Below are positions 41,404 through 50,883 of a stretch of 64,000 nucleotides of DNA, in pieces. The stretch is from JBBQVS01 sp964250805 (lineage in GTDB: Bacteria > Chloroflexota > Ktedonobacteria > Ktedonobacterales > Ktedonobacteraceae): positions 1 through 64,000 of the forward strand of contig CAXUHG010000009.1 in assembly GCA_964250805.1 (NCBI GenBank). The letters are read 5' to 3'. The notes beneath the pieces are model-generated. The model did no database searches, was not told where the DNA came from, and saw only the letters and a list, made by a program, of their open reading frames with translations. Made by a program: the position numbers and the translations under genes. Positions within the stretch are counted from its first letter, which is position 1. Each line of letters begins with the position of its first letter.

Positions 41404-42573
41404 TCAGGCTTGATGCTTGCTCAAGATCGTGGTCGAATGGTAATTGAGTACTCCGCCATTGCCACTCACCAGAACGATATCATTCTTCTCGACCTGCCGC
41501 TCTCCCCCCTGTCCACGTGCCTGTACGATGCCTTCGGAGAGTGGTGTAAAGCCCCACATATAATAGGCCGACAATTCTCCTCCTCCTGTATTCGTAGGTA
41601 AGGAACCACCAGGACCCAACTTGCCATCCTCCACAAAGGCTCCTCCTTCGCCTTTCGCACAGAAACCGTAGTCCTCAAGTGTGACCAGCACAGTGTAGGT
41701 GTAGCAGTCGTAGAGCTGGCAGATGTCGATGTCTTTCAGTTCTATCCCTGCCATCTTAAAGGCTGTCGCCCCCGACTGTTTGGCTCCGGTGTAGATACCC
41801 GGTTCGCGGTCAGTGCGCTGATCGTCGCCTGGCGCACCTTGCCCCATACCTCGTACATACACAGGTGGTTGTTTCAGGCTCTTAGCTCGTTCTGCAGAGG
41901 TGATGATGACTGCGACTCCACCATTGGAGACGAGGCAACAGTCGAAGAGGTGAAAGGGTTCGACGATGTAGCGCGAGTTGTGGTAGTCCTCCATTGTCAT
42001 GGGTGTGCGCATCTGCGCCCATGGATTTCTCTGCGCCCATTTGCGCTGCGAAACCGCAATAGCTCCAAATTGATCGTTGGTCGTGCCAAATAGGTGCATG
42101 TGTCGCTTCGCGGCCAGCGCATAAAGAGGATTGGCCCCATAGTTGCCATAGGCCGCAGATAACCCCGCCATACCCGTTACCGGTCTCCCGTCTGCCCCTC
42201 CATACGAGGAGCCAGCTCCACGATGCGGTGTAAGCGGAGCATCGGCATAGACGAGCACCACAACATTAGCTAGCCCTTCCTGGATAGCCATCGTAGCGTA
42301 CTGAATCATCGTGCCTGCTGTCGAGCCATAGGCATTCATGACATTCAGCAGTGATAAGTCCTCGAAGCCGAGCGTCATTTGCAACATCGGGTTCATCTCT
42401 GGTGATAAGTTTGCATTGATGAGCAAACCATCGACATCCTCTTTTTGAAGACCTGCGTCATCAAGTGCTACTTGAATCGCTTCCGCAGCAAAATCAGAAG
42501 CACTGCGTCCGTAGACTTTGCCCATAGCTGTCACACCTAAACCAACAATGGCCGTCTTGCCTGCAATACTCAT
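41404..42573 (-). CDS. Thiolase-fold protein lacking the nucleophilic Cys (Ltp2/aldolase-like)
   Basis: A 389-residue SCP2-thiolase family protein. ATG 42573 (MSIAGKTAIVGLG) is preferred for its AAGAGGAAAAAAC leader. Where thiolases have the catalytic Cys, it reads MNAYGSTAGTM with no Cys. YDCYTYTVLVTLEDYGFCAK, GGSLPTNTGGGEL and GFTPLSEG match the lipid-transfer/Ltp-type branch. In steroid side-chain degraders, Ltp2 lacks that Cys and works as a retro-aldolase with a DUF35 partner, and a DUF35 gene lies two genes upstream. The likely reaction is retro-aldol cleavage of a beta-hydroxyacyl-CoA rather than thiolysis; this is inference. It is the last gene of the operon. Confidence 0.78.
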   Translation of the reverse strand: MSIAGKTAIVGLGVTAMGKVYGRSASDFAAEAIQVALDDAGLQKEDVDGLLINANLSPEMNPMLQMTLGFEDLSLLNVMNAYGSTAGTMIQYATMAIQEGLANVVVLVYADAPLTPHRGAGSSYGGADGRPVTGMAGLSAAYGNYGANPLYALAAKRHMHLFGTTNDQFGAIAVSQRKWAQRNPWAQMRTPMTMEDYHNSRYIVEPFHLFDCCLVSNGGVAVIITSAERAKSLKQPPVYVRGMGQGAPGDDQRTDREPGIYTGAKQSGATAFKMAGIELKDIDICQLYDCYTYTVLVTLEDYGFCAKGEGGAFVEDGKLGPGGSLPTNTGGGELSAYYMWGFTPLSEGIVQARGQGGERQVEKNDIVLVSGNGGVLNYHSTTILSKHQA

Positions 42574-42592
42574 GTTTTTTCCTCTTTCTTGA

Positions 42593-43390
42593 CTAGCGGC
42601 CTTTCCACTGTGGCTTGCGCTTCTCGGCAAATGCCTTGGGGCCTTCAACAAAGTCCTCTGATGTGAGCAGGTGCTTCAAGCGCGATTGATCTTGTCGCAT
42701 CGCCTCCTCGATGGGCAGACTTAGCCCTGCTAGAGCAGACTCTTTTGTCAGCCGCACACTCAAAGGAGAACATTCGAGAATCTCATTGGCCCAACGCTCG
42801 GCCGTTGCCATGAGTTCTGAGCCTGCAACAACTTCGTTTACCAGGCCAAGACGATAGGCTTCCTGTGCGTTTATCTGCTTGCCCGTCAGTAACAGACCCA
42901 TTGCTTGCTTGAGTGGAATTTGTTGGGGCAGCCGATGTACTCCACCAGCTCCGGCAATCAGACCCACCCGTGGTTCAGGCAGACCGAAACGTGCCTGTTC
43001 TGCTGCAATGATCAGATCACACGCCAGCGCAATCTCAAAGCCGCCCCCAACCGCTACACCGTTGACGGCTGCAATGATGGGCTTGTCACATCGTAATCCG
43101 ACGACACCACCAAAGTAGAGAGGTCTGTTCGACTGTGTTTGCGCAGCCATGCTTTCGCCTCTTGCAGTCGCAGCCGCAGTTGCCTTCAGATCGTTTCCTG
43201 CGGAAAATGCTCGCGCTCCCGCACCTGTCAAGATGGCAATCCAAGCGTTCTCATCCTCGGTGAAGTCAGTGAATATCTCGCTTAATTCCCTGTTTGCTTC
43301 TGTATGAAGGGCATTCATGACCTCGGGACGGTTGATCGTCACGTAGGCGAGATGCTCCTTTTTTTCGTAGATCGCATACTGATAACTCAT
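42593..43390 (-). CDS. Enoyl-CoA hydratase/isomerase
   Basis: A 265-residue crotonase-fold protein. The oxyanion-hole segments are AFSAGNDLKA near 65 and VNGVAVGGGFEIALACDLII near 108. EPRVGLIAGAGGVHRLPQQI contains the usual catalytic-region pattern, although Ala and Gly replace one of the common acidic residues, so activity could be hydratase or isomerase. It sits between the DUF35 gene and the thiolase-like gene with short gaps (36 and 19 bases). Cytoplasmic, beta-oxidation step. Confidence 0.88.
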   Translation of the reverse strand: MSYQYAIYEKKEHLAYVTINRPEVMNALHTEANRELSEIFTDFTEDENAWIAILTGAGARAFSAGNDLKATAAATARGESMAAQTQSNRPLYFGGVVGLRCDKPIIAAVNGVAVGGGFEIALACDLIIAAEQARFGLPEPRVGLIAGAGGVHRLPQQIPLKQAMGLLLTGKQINAQEAYRLGLVNEVVAGSELMATAERWANEILECSPLSVRLTKESALAGLSLPIEEAMRQDQSRLKHLLTSEDFVEGPKAFAEKRKPQWKGR

Positions 43391-43426
43391 AATGCGTTTC
43401 CTCTTTTCTTCAAGCCATTGTTCTGC

Positions 43427-43855
43427 TTATATATGTTCTTTCGCATGTGTGAATTTGGGGAGAGAAACCTCGTCAGTCATATCGTCAAACGTCACCTCAA
43501 GGGGCATCCCAATCTGAAGACTCTCATTTGGACACCCTACAACATTGCTCGTGATACGAAGCCCTTCCTCAAGATCGACCTGTACGATGTTGTAGGGTAC
43601 CTCGTTAGCAAATCCAGGATGGTAGACTTGGTGCATCAAGACGAAGGAGTACAACGTTGCTTTCCCGCTTGCCTGTTTCCAGATAACGGTTGGGTTCAAG
43701 CAATTATCGCAGCGTGACTTCACCGGCCACATCACGGCTCCGCAGGTCGTGCATTGTTGAATCATGAGTCGGTGCTCTCTCGCACCATCAAAAAATGGTT
43801 GTGATGCCTCGTCTGGTATCGGAACGGGCTTCTGGTTATGAGGTGCCTGTGTCAT
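43427..43855 (-). CDS. DUF35 Zn-ribbon/OB-fold protein
   Basis: A 142-residue protein. The N-terminal Zn-ribbon includes QQCTTCGAVMWPVKSRCDNC (Cys near 34, 37, 48 and 51). The OB-fold has LYSFVLMHQVYHPGF and PYNIVQVDLEEGLRI. DUF35 proteins bind acyl-CoA and form complexes with thiolase-like or MaoC-like enzymes, for example the DUF35 partner of Ltp2. Its presence supports the aldolase reading of the gene at 41404. Confidence 0.85.
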   Translation of the reverse strand: MTQAPHNQKPVPIPDEASQPFFDGAREHRLMIQQCTTCGAVMWPVKSRCDNCLNPTVIWKQASGKATLYSFVLMHQVYHPGFANEVPYNIVQVDLEEGLRITSNVVGCPNESLQIGMPLEVTFDDMTDEVSLPKFTHAKEHI

Positions 43856-43975
43856 AGACTTTTGCCTTTCTATTCATTGCTACGAAGGCTATTTTTCATG
43901 CTTCCTTTCATAAGGAATGCTCTTGTATCCCGGACGCTCGTACTATCGTCATCTCTTCAGCATTGGAAGAAATTC

Positions 43976-46129
43976 TCACGTCTGCGAACGTTGCCAGGTG
44001 ATCACTGCGTCCAACGCTTCGATTTGTGAGCCATCCACACGCAGAGGATTAATTTCCAGCGACTCCAGGTCGGCTTTCAAGGCTTGAGCAAGCTCCGCTG
44101 TGTGATAGATCACCTCCACCAATGCTTCCAGATCAGCAGGTTTGGAACCGCGTGCTCCTTGTAGAAGCTTCACTCCTTGCAGTTCAGCAAGCATGGCTTG
44201 CACATCCTCGTGTGTCACAGGCAACACGCGTAGGCTGGTATCTTTGAGTATCTCAACCCAGATGCCGCCCAGACCCACAGCCATCACCTGTCCCCAAGTC
44301 GGATCGCGCACAATCCCCACCAGTAGCTCTACACCCCCGCTACGCATGGGGCTCACCAGTACTCCTTCGAGACGAGCGGCAGGTTTGACGCTGCCAGCCG
44401 CCTGCATAATCTGTCCGAAGGCTTCTCGTACCTCTTGCTCGTCCTGTAGATTCAGCTGCACACCGCCGATATCGCTTTTATGCACGATATCAGGGGAAGC
44501 TACTTTGAGTGCTACTGGGTAGCCTACCTCCCTGGCAACCTCGACCGCCTGCTCTGCAGTAGTCACGAGACGGGCTGGAATGACAGGGATTTCGTACTCC
44601 TCCAACAGGGAGCGCGCCTGGGCCTCCGACCACGTTCCCACAGCAGTCTTGCTCACGCTAGGAGCAGGCATGGCCTCCTGCGGAGCAGATGCTTGTTGCG
44701 CTTGGGCGTGACGGAAGTGCTCCGACCACCACATGGCTTTCCCCAGGGCCTGCAATCCTCGATCCACGCCGCCGGGCAGTAGTGGCCACTGGTGCTGCTC
44801 AACGGCTTCGCGCGCGTGCTTTGCCACATCATTGCTGACAAAATCAAGCAGAAAGGCAGGGTGAGATGCACTTCGTAGCCCGTTTACGATATGTTGCACG
44901 AGCTTCACACTAAATGCGTTGATGAATTCGCCCTGGGACTCCGATGGAAGCGAATTGGCACACACCAGCACATCGAGGTTAGGATCGGATCCGACCTGAG
45001 CCACGATGTGCTCAAAGAGCTTTTGGTCGTTGACGACCGCTCCTGTCGTGTCGAGGGGATTATGAGATGGGCCAAGCGCGGGAAGCAAGGTGCGCAGCCC
45101 TTGTTTGGTCTCCTCACTGAATTCCGGCAGCGCAATCCCGTACTGCTCGGCGTAGTCCGCAGCACTATCACAGGAACCTCCTGAGAGGGCCACAAAGCCG
45201 AGTCTGTTGCCCGGTAATACTCCTGTTTGCGCTAACGTACCAGCAGTAATGAGCAGTTCCTCGATGGAGTTGACGCGAATGATCCCCAACTGACGGAAGA
45301 GGGCATCGATGACTCGATCGTCGCCCACCAGTGCTCCTGTATGAGCCTGAGCCACTTGGGCACTACGCTCGCTACGCCCGACCTTAAAGGCGACAATTGG
45401 TTTGCCCTTTTCCAGTGCCCGCCGCGCAGCCGACATGAACTGTTCTGGGTTGCGTATGGCTTCGACAAAGAGTGCGATGACCTTTGTTGCTTCATCGTCC
45501 ACGAAGTAGTCCATCAGTTCACTGACCGAGAGCACTGCCTCGTTGCCCGTGCTAGCGAGTGCATTAATGCCGATATGCTGCATATAGGCGTAATTGAAGA
45601 GTGTGCTGGTGAGGGCACCACTTTGGGCGATCACTGCCACATGGCCCTCGATGACAGGCGGAAACGGGCTGGGCATGGCGGGAACGTTGTGAGCCACGTT
45701 GATGTACCCCAGGCAGTTGGGTCCCAGAAAGGCGATGTCATGGCTGTGCGCGAAGTTGATCAGCTCCTGCTGCATACGCTTTCCTTCCGCGCCCAGTTCG
45801 CCAAACCCGGCCGTGATGAGGACGGCATTGTGCATGTTCATCTCAGCCATATCCTGGAAGACGGAGAGGACAGCGGGAGGTGGCACGACGATGAGGGCAA
45901 GGTCGACCGGCTCGCCAATATCAGCTAGACGGGAGGAAGCTGGCAAACCGTGTACGGTTCCTCCACGCGGGTTCACGTAGTAGACTGGCCCCGTAAAATG
46001 CCCATCATGTAGGATGTGGTGAAAGTTCCAGGACCAGGTGGATTTTTCTGACGCTCCGACGAGGACAATACTGTGTGGTTGAAACAGACCGCGCAGACGC
46101 TCGGGTGAGTAGGTTGGTCTATCTGTCAT
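43976..46129 (-). CDS. Acyl-CoA synthetase (NDP-forming), fused alpha/beta type
   Basis: A 717-residue protein. ATG 46129 (MTDRPTYSPERLRGLF) follows AAAGGAG. The order is a CoA-binding Rossmann domain (SIVLVGASEKSTWSWNF), succinyl-CoA-ligase-like domains (FLGPNCLGYINVAHNVPAMP; VALSGGSCDSAADYAEQYGI), and a C-terminal ATP-grasp domain (VALKVASPDIVHKSDIGGVQ, EGVLVSPM). Family members make or use acyl-CoA with ATP and release ADP. Here it probably activates the carboxylic acid substrate or recovers ATP from the product CoA ester. Confidence 0.88.
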   Translation of the reverse strand: MTDRPTYSPERLRGLFQPHSIVLVGASEKSTWSWNFHHILHDGHFTGPVYYVNPRGGTVHGLPASSRLADIGEPVDLALIVVPPPAVLSVFQDMAEMNMHNAVLITAGFGELGAEGKRMQQELINFAHSHDIAFLGPNCLGYINVAHNVPAMPSPFPPVIEGHVAVIAQSGALTSTLFNYAYMQHIGINALASTGNEAVLSVSELMDYFVDDEATKVIALFVEAIRNPEQFMSAARRALEKGKPIVAFKVGRSERSAQVAQAHTGALVGDDRVIDALFRQLGIIRVNSIEELLITAGTLAQTGVLPGNRLGFVALSGGSCDSAADYAEQYGIALPEFSEETKQGLRTLLPALGPSHNPLDTTGAVVNDQKLFEHIVAQVGSDPNLDVLVCANSLPSESQGEFINAFSVKLVQHIVNGLRSASHPAFLLDFVSNDVAKHAREAVEQHQWPLLPGGVDRGLQALGKAMWWSEHFRHAQAQQASAPQEAMPAPSVSKTAVGTWSEAQARSLLEEYEIPVIPARLVTTAEQAVEVAREVGYPVALKVASPDIVHKSDIGGVQLNLQDEQEVREAFGQIMQAAGSVKPAARLEGVLVSPMRSGGVELLVGIVRDPTWGQVMAVGLGGIWVEILKDTSLRVLPVTHEDVQAMLAELQGVKLLQGARGSKPADLEALVEVIYHTAELAQALKADLESLEINPLRVDGSQIEALDAVITWQRSQT

Positions 46130-46195
46130 GGCCTCAAACTCCTTTGTTATGAGGAGCATCCGAACATGGTGCTCCTCGATATCTATCAGCGCCAG

Positions 46196-48475
46196 TTAGC
46201 GAGGCAGTTTCAAGCCGCGTGTCGCAATCAACGTCCGTTGGATTTCATTTGACCCACCACCGATCACTTTGAAGATAGAGTCACGCAGAGCGTATTCAAA
46301 GGTTCCATCGATCAGTGCCTGAGGTGTTCCTGACGCGAACGTTCCCGCCGTCCCAAGCAATTCCAATGCCGTTTCTGGCAGGCGCTCTCCGAGTTCGCTT
46401 GTGAAGACTTTCGTCATCGCTGCTTGGTGGAAGGGAACCTGACCCTGTGAGACGAGGTCGATGCTCTGCATCAGCAACATACGTGCCGCTTCGAGGTCGG
46501 CCGCCAGGCTTCCAATTCTGTCTCGCACCAGTGGGTCTTGGCGCAGTGGTTTACTCTCCTGTTCTGCTTGAGCGATGTAGGTAGTGAGACGGTCGAAGTA
46601 GGCGCGGATCTCGGCAACAATGCCTCCCATCAGAATGCGCTCGCTCGCCAGTGCAGATGTGATGATTTTCCAGCCCCCATTGACCTGCCCCACGAGCGCA
46701 TTCTCTGGAACATGAACGTTATCGTAAAAGATGGTGCAGGCCGGATGTCCATAAAGCGCAACGTCTGGCCGAATGGTGATGCCTGGAGTGTTGGTAGGCA
46801 CCAGGAAGACACTAATGCCCGCATGTTTGACGGGGGCGTCTCGGTCAGTACGGGCCGCCAGCCAGACGTAGTCCGCAATGTCTCCCATCGTCGTATAGAT
46901 TTTGGTGCCGTTAATCACCCAGCCCGTCTCGTCGCGTGTAGCAGTGGTGCGCAATGATGCTAGGTCCGAGCCTGCTTCCGGCTCGCTGTATCCGAGACAA
47001 AACGTGTCTTTCCCCTGTAAGAATGCAGGGAGAAAACGCTGCTGCTGCTCGGGGCTTCCGTAGGCCATCAGTGCTGGACCAATGATGCCGATTCCACAAC
47101 CGAAGGTGCGGGTCGGTGCTCCCTGATACGACATTTCCTCCTCAAAGGCCAGTTGTTCAAAAGCACTGCGCTCCTGGCCTCCCCACTGCTTGGGCCAGGA
47201 GACTCCCAGCCAGTGCTGCTTCGCCAGGGCCTCGGTAAAGGCCCGGTCAGAGCCCTGTTCTCGAATGGGAAGCCGATGGTGAGCCTCTTGATCCTCCTTT
47301 GTCCAGTGCGTAGCCAGCCACGCCCGGACCTCCTGGCGAAAGGCGTTGGCCTCGGGTCCGAGATCCACATCGGGTGTCGTCATTCCAGCATCAAGGAGCA
47401 CATGGGCGACGCCATCGCGTGCGGCACGCACGCCACCAAACCGCAAGAGATCGGCATGAATGCGCCGGAAATGCCGTGGCACCTCATGCTCCTCCATATA
47501 GCTGATGCCGCCGAGGGCATGCATACATTCCAAAACGGTCTGCCGCAGAGCAGGGTTGGCAAAAGCGCAGGTGGTGTTGGCAATATACTGCCAGTTCGGA
47601 TCGGATGCATCGTAGGCGTTAGCCGTTCTGGTGAGTAGCAACCGGGTCGCATCCAGGGTGATGAGACAATTAGCAAGCTTGTGCTGGATGGCCTGAAAGT
47701 GCCCGATGAACTCACCAAACTGCTTGCGCACCTTGGCATGCTCCACGGCCAGCTCGAAGGAGCGGTTGGCCGCTCCGTAGGCGCGGGCCACGCTGCCAAC
47801 TCTCGCCAGCGTGGAGAGTTTTTGCAAACTCTCCTTGGGCAAGGGAATCAACTGGCCTGGCACGTTCTCCAGGCGCACTTCGCCAAGTGGTGGAATTGCA
47901 AAGCCGGGAGTGAGCGTCACCGTGACTCCCACAGCGTTGGTACGAATGAGAGCCACCTCCTCGATCGCCTCGGACGAGCCAACGGCGACCAGCAGGTGGG
48001 TCGCGAACGAAAGTGCCTCCACGAAGCGGACGGTGCCAGTAAAGTGAGTGGCACCATCGCTTGTCGACGAGCTGGCGATGCTACCCGCATTGCCGTCGCC
48101 ATCAGCTGGGCCCAGTGCCACGCTAATGGAAGCCGTTCCCGCGTCCAAAGCTTCAAGGACCTCGCGAGCAACAGAGGTGTCAGCTTGCCGCAAGGCGGTC
48201 GTCGCTAGAAAGGCATCAAGCAGGGGCACTGGGCAAGCGGCCCGTCCGAGTTCCTCAAGCAGGACCAGCACTTCTTGCAGTCCACCTGCTTCGGGGTCAG
48301 AACCCAGAGATGTCCATCCCTGAGCAGCTGCCCGCTGCCACAATTCCCGTACGGCCTCTGGCTGTGCCGCACGTTCGAGCACTTTATCAGACGGCCAATA
48401 GCGTGCCAGAAATCCACGAGCCGAGTCGCGGAGCTGCTGAACCTCATCGGTTTCATACAGCATCTGTACAGCCAT
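46196..48475 (-). CDS. Double (fused) acyl-CoA dehydrogenase
   Basis: A 759-residue protein made of two acyl-CoA dehydrogenase units. The N-terminal unit (1-365) includes HAKVRKQFGEFIGHFQAIQH and ALGGISYMEEHEVPRHFRRI. The C-terminal unit includes FCLGYSEPEAGSDLASLRTT, GWVINGTKIYTTMGDIADYV and VIGGGSNEIQRTLIATRGL. In actinobacterial steroid degraders two subunits form a heteromeric enzyme with one active site per pair; the fusion here is the same idea in one chain, as in FadE34-like proteins. The FAD-binding pattern is complete in the C-terminal half. It desaturates the CoA ester in the operon. Confidence 0.88.
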   Translation of the reverse strand: MAVQMLYETDEVQQLRDSARGFLARYWPSDKVLERAAQPEAVRELWQRAAAQGWTSLGSDPEAGGLQEVLVLLEELGRAACPVPLLDAFLATTALRQADTSVAREVLEALDAGTASISVALGPADGDGNAGSIASSSTSDGATHFTGTVRFVEALSFATHLLVAVGSSEAIEEVALIRTNAVGVTVTLTPGFAIPPLGEVRLENVPGQLIPLPKESLQKLSTLARVGSVARAYGAANRSFELAVEHAKVRKQFGEFIGHFQAIQHKLANCLITLDATRLLLTRTANAYDASDPNWQYIANTTCAFANPALRQTVLECMHALGGISYMEEHEVPRHFRRIHADLLRFGGVRAARDGVAHVLLDAGMTTPDVDLGPEANAFRQEVRAWLATHWTKEDQEAHHRLPIREQGSDRAFTEALAKQHWLGVSWPKQWGGQERSAFEQLAFEEEMSYQGAPTRTFGCGIGIIGPALMAYGSPEQQQRFLPAFLQGKDTFCLGYSEPEAGSDLASLRTTATRDETGWVINGTKIYTTMGDIADYVWLAARTDRDAPVKHAGISVFLVPTNTPGITIRPDVALYGHPACTIFYDNVHVPENALVGQVNGGWKIITSALASERILMGGIVAEIRAYFDRLTTYIAQAEQESKPLRQDPLVRDRIGSLAADLEAARMLLMQSIDLVSQGQVPFHQAAMTKVFTSELGERLPETALELLGTAGTFASGTPQALIDGTFEYALRDSIFKVIGGGSNEIQRTLIATRGLKLPR

Positions 48476-48513
48476 AAAAATCTTCTCCTTGTAATGTTTG
48501 CTTCGTACTAGTC

Positions 48514-49641
48514 CTACTCATTCGCTAACTGACCCATCCCTTTGAGGACGGCATCGCATTCCTCACTCATCATCCGTAAAACCTCCGCAGTGGGTCGAAT
48601 CTCCTTGAACATACCGACAGACTGCCCCACGAAGTAGTTGATCAACTCTTTGCCTCCTTCTCCTCCCTGTCGGGCATCGTGCTGAATACTATTTTGTGCA
48701 TCCATTGTGAGTAAGCTGTGTAATGGCATCTGCAGAGGTTTGGGATTGGCCGGGTCTTCCCAGGCATCAGTCCAGGCTGAACGCAGTTGTCGTGCGGGTT
48801 TGCCCGTGGAAGCACGTGAGCGTAGAGTATCACTGGACGTTGCATGGAGGAACTTTTCCTTCACCACGGGATGCGTCTCGGCTTCCTCAGTCATGAGCCA
48901 AACCGAACCGGTCCACACCCCCTGGGCACCTAGAGCAAAAGCGGCAGCCATTTGTCGTCCGCTCGCAATTCCACCTGCAGTGACAACAGGTAGAGGTGCT
49001 ACTGCATCTACCACTTGCGGCGTCAGCACCATCGTGGCAATCTCACCCGTGTGCCCTCCTGCCTCAAAGCCCTGGGCAATGATGAGGTCAACACCAGCCT
49101 CCTTCTGATGCAGTGCGTGTTTCACAGCGCCGACCAGAGCACCTACACGCACCCCTTGTTGGTGAGCACGCTCGATGATATAGGCTGGAGGAACACCCAG
49201 CGCATTGACAATTAACTTTACAGGATACGCGAGGGCGATATCGACCAGTTGTTTGCCCCGCTTCTCGGAAATACCCGTCCCTGCTTTAGAAGCAAGGGTA
49301 GAAAGTGCAGGTTGTTGGGGAACATGGTAGTCCTCCAAAAGGTGGTCGAGGAAATCGCGGTGTCCCTGTGGGATACGGCTCTGAAGTGCTTCGAGCGAAA
49401 GTCCACCTTCCTCGCGTCCGACGTACTGCTCTGGAATAATCAGGTCGATGCCGAAGGATTTGCCGGAACACTCCTTCGTGAGCATTTGCAACGCGGAATC
49501 GAGTTGCTCTGGCTCCATACCAGCAGCTCCCAGGACACCAAAGCCCCCCGCTCTGCTGACTGCGGCGATTACTGCCGGACTATGGCTGAAAGCAAAGATA
49601 GGGGTATCAATCTCATAGATGTCACATAATTGAGTATGCAT
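48514..49641 (-). CDS. Nitronate monooxygenase-like (2-nitropropane dioxygenase) flavoprotein
   Basis: A 375-residue TIM-barrel FMN enzyme. ATG 49641 is preferred because GAGGAG stands 4 bases upstream. Motifs are SRAGGFGVLGAAGM near 26, IIAQGFEAGGHTGEIATMVL near 190, PLPVVTAGGIASGRQMAAAF near 220 and ALGAQGVWTGSVWL. Related enzymes act on nitronates. Others, such as the IpdC type, reduce or oxidise steroid ring intermediates, which would fit this operon better. The substrate cannot be read from the sequence. Confidence 0.82.
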   Translation of the reverse strand: MHTQLCDIYEIDTPIFAFSHSPAVIAAVSRAGGFGVLGAAGMEPEQLDSALQMLTKECSGKSFGIDLIIPEQYVGREEGGLSLEALQSRIPQGHRDFLDHLLEDYHVPQQPALSTLASKAGTGISEKRGKQLVDIALAYPVKLIVNALGVPPAYIIERAHQQGVRVGALVGAVKHALHQKEAGVDLIIAQGFEAGGHTGEIATMVLTPQVVDAVAPLPVVTAGGIASGRQMAAAFALGAQGVWTGSVWLMTEEAETHPVVKEKFLHATSSDTLRSRASTGKPARQLRSAWTDAWEDPANPKPLQMPLHSLLTMDAQNSIQHDARQGGEGGKELINYFVGQSVGMFKEIRPTAEVLRMMSEECDAVLKGMGQLANE

Positions 49642-49724
49642 CATACTCCTCTTCTTCATCAAAGGTTTTTTCAGCACATGCCAAGAATACGCTACTACAT
49701 GCTAACTTTTATGACGAAAGCACC

Positions 49725-50186
49725 CTATGCTCTCTCTGTTGTCTGCTTCTGGCGACGAGGGACCACGGCTACGACGGTACCTGGGCCAACTGATATCCCT
49801 TTCGAGTTTTCAGACCACATTTCTAGGTCAACAAGTGCCTCTTCGCCTTCTTGCCACTTACGTTTGACTCTCCCTTTCGTCACAACCGTGTCACCAACTG
49901 TATTAAATATCTTCATACGAAAGCCTTTCAAACTCCTTATGAATCCTCCCAAACCAATGAACTCGCGTACCGTGCGCTCCCACATTCCTTGAAGGAAGAT
50001 GGTGTTCGCGTACATCTCTGACGCGCCAGTCTTGCGTGCATACTCGCTGTTGTGATGAATCGAGTTAAAGTCACGATTGGCTCCTGCCTCTACGACAAGC
50101 CGATAGACACTGAGCGGAAACTCGATTGTCGGGACCTCATCTCCCTCCGAAATGTCTTCCCAATGGCGTTGCGTGGACCAATCCAT
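49725..50186 (-). CDS. MaoC-like hydratase, small subunit
   Basis: A 153-residue hot-dog-fold protein. ANRDFNSIHHNSEYARKTGA contains the hydratase-2 motif with the catalytic Asp and His. MYANTIFLQGMWERTVREF and KGRVKRKW follow. It lies 57 bases after a second MaoC-like gene, and the pair resembles the two-subunit hydratases of steroid side-chain degradation (ChsH1/ChsH2 type) or FAS1-like dehydratases. It hydrates enoyl-CoA. Confidence 0.82.
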   Translation of the reverse strand: MDWSTQRHWEDISEGDEVPTIEFPLSVYRLVVEAGANRDFNSIHHNSEYARKTGASEMYANTIFLQGMWERTVREFIGLGGFIRSLKGFRMKIFNTVGDTVVTKGRVKRKWQEGEEALVDLEMWSENSKGISVGPGTVVAVVPRRQKQTTERA

Positions 50187-50243
50187 CTCTGTTCTCCTTT
50201 CTTTCTCGCTTGTGCATCAGCAACTCCAACGTTTCTTCGCACA

Positions 50244-50831
50244 CTACTTCTTCGTTTCGTTAGGATGAGGAACATACTGGTACATTCCTGTACGCAGCTT
50301 GGCGACAGGCTCCCCACACTGATTAAAAATCTCTGACTCCCAGACTATAAAGGCACCACGTCCGACACTCGTTTCCTTTGGCACACACGAGAGAAGCTTT
50401 CGCCCTTGCATGCGGACGCGATCACCCACGACGACAGGTTGCAGGTAATCGATCTCGATATCGGTGGCGAAGAAGCCCGATGTTGGGGGCATGAGTTTGT
50501 GCACTGCATCGTTGCTCGAAGACGCAACGGGACTCGATGCTGGTTGCGCATCGCGCTCAGCACTCATCCAGATATGCTGACCAGGACTCCAGAGTGAAGG
50601 AATTGCTGAACTCAGGATACTGCTATACGGGGCCAGAATGTCGTGATATCCGTAGTGTTGAGCTACCTCCTGGTCATAGTGAAGGGGGCAGTCGAATTCG
50701 AGCGGTTCAAGAAAACGGCGAATAATGCCCTTTTCAACGGCATCAGCACCCCAGACTTCAGCATCATTCCCAAAATCCGTGCCAACTGCATCTATCAACG
50801 GCTGCCAGTCTTGCTTCCAATCGTTCTCCAT
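50244..50831 (-). CDS. MaoC-like (FAS1-type) dehydratase N-terminal-domain protein
   Basis: A 195-residue hot-dog protein. DCPLHYDQEVAQHYGYHDIL, APYSSILSSAIPSLWSPGQH and IEIDYLQPVVVGDRVRMQGR are typical of the N-terminal MaoC dehydratase family. The Asp-His hydratase motif is not intact, so it probably pairs with the 153-residue protein as the non-catalytic or substrate-binding subunit. It sits between the CoA-transferase genes and its partner. Confidence 0.78.
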   Translation of the reverse strand: MENDWKQDWQPLIDAVGTDFGNDAEVWGADAVEKGIIRRFLEPLEFDCPLHYDQEVAQHYGYHDILAPYSSILSSAIPSLWSPGQHIWMSAERDAQPASSPVASSSNDAVHKLMPPTSGFFATDIEIDYLQPVVVGDRVRMQGRKLLSCVPKETSVGRGAFIVWESEIFNQCGEPVAKLRTGMYQYVPHPNETKK

Positions 50832-50883
50832 AGAAACTCCTCTTGTTCAATATATCTTGATGTCTCTCTTCTAGTAAGAAGCT

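Noticed and set aside
45341..45928. 195-residue plus-strand frame
   Set aside because: It is antisense to the well-supported acyl-CoA synthetase gene and shows no recognisable features.
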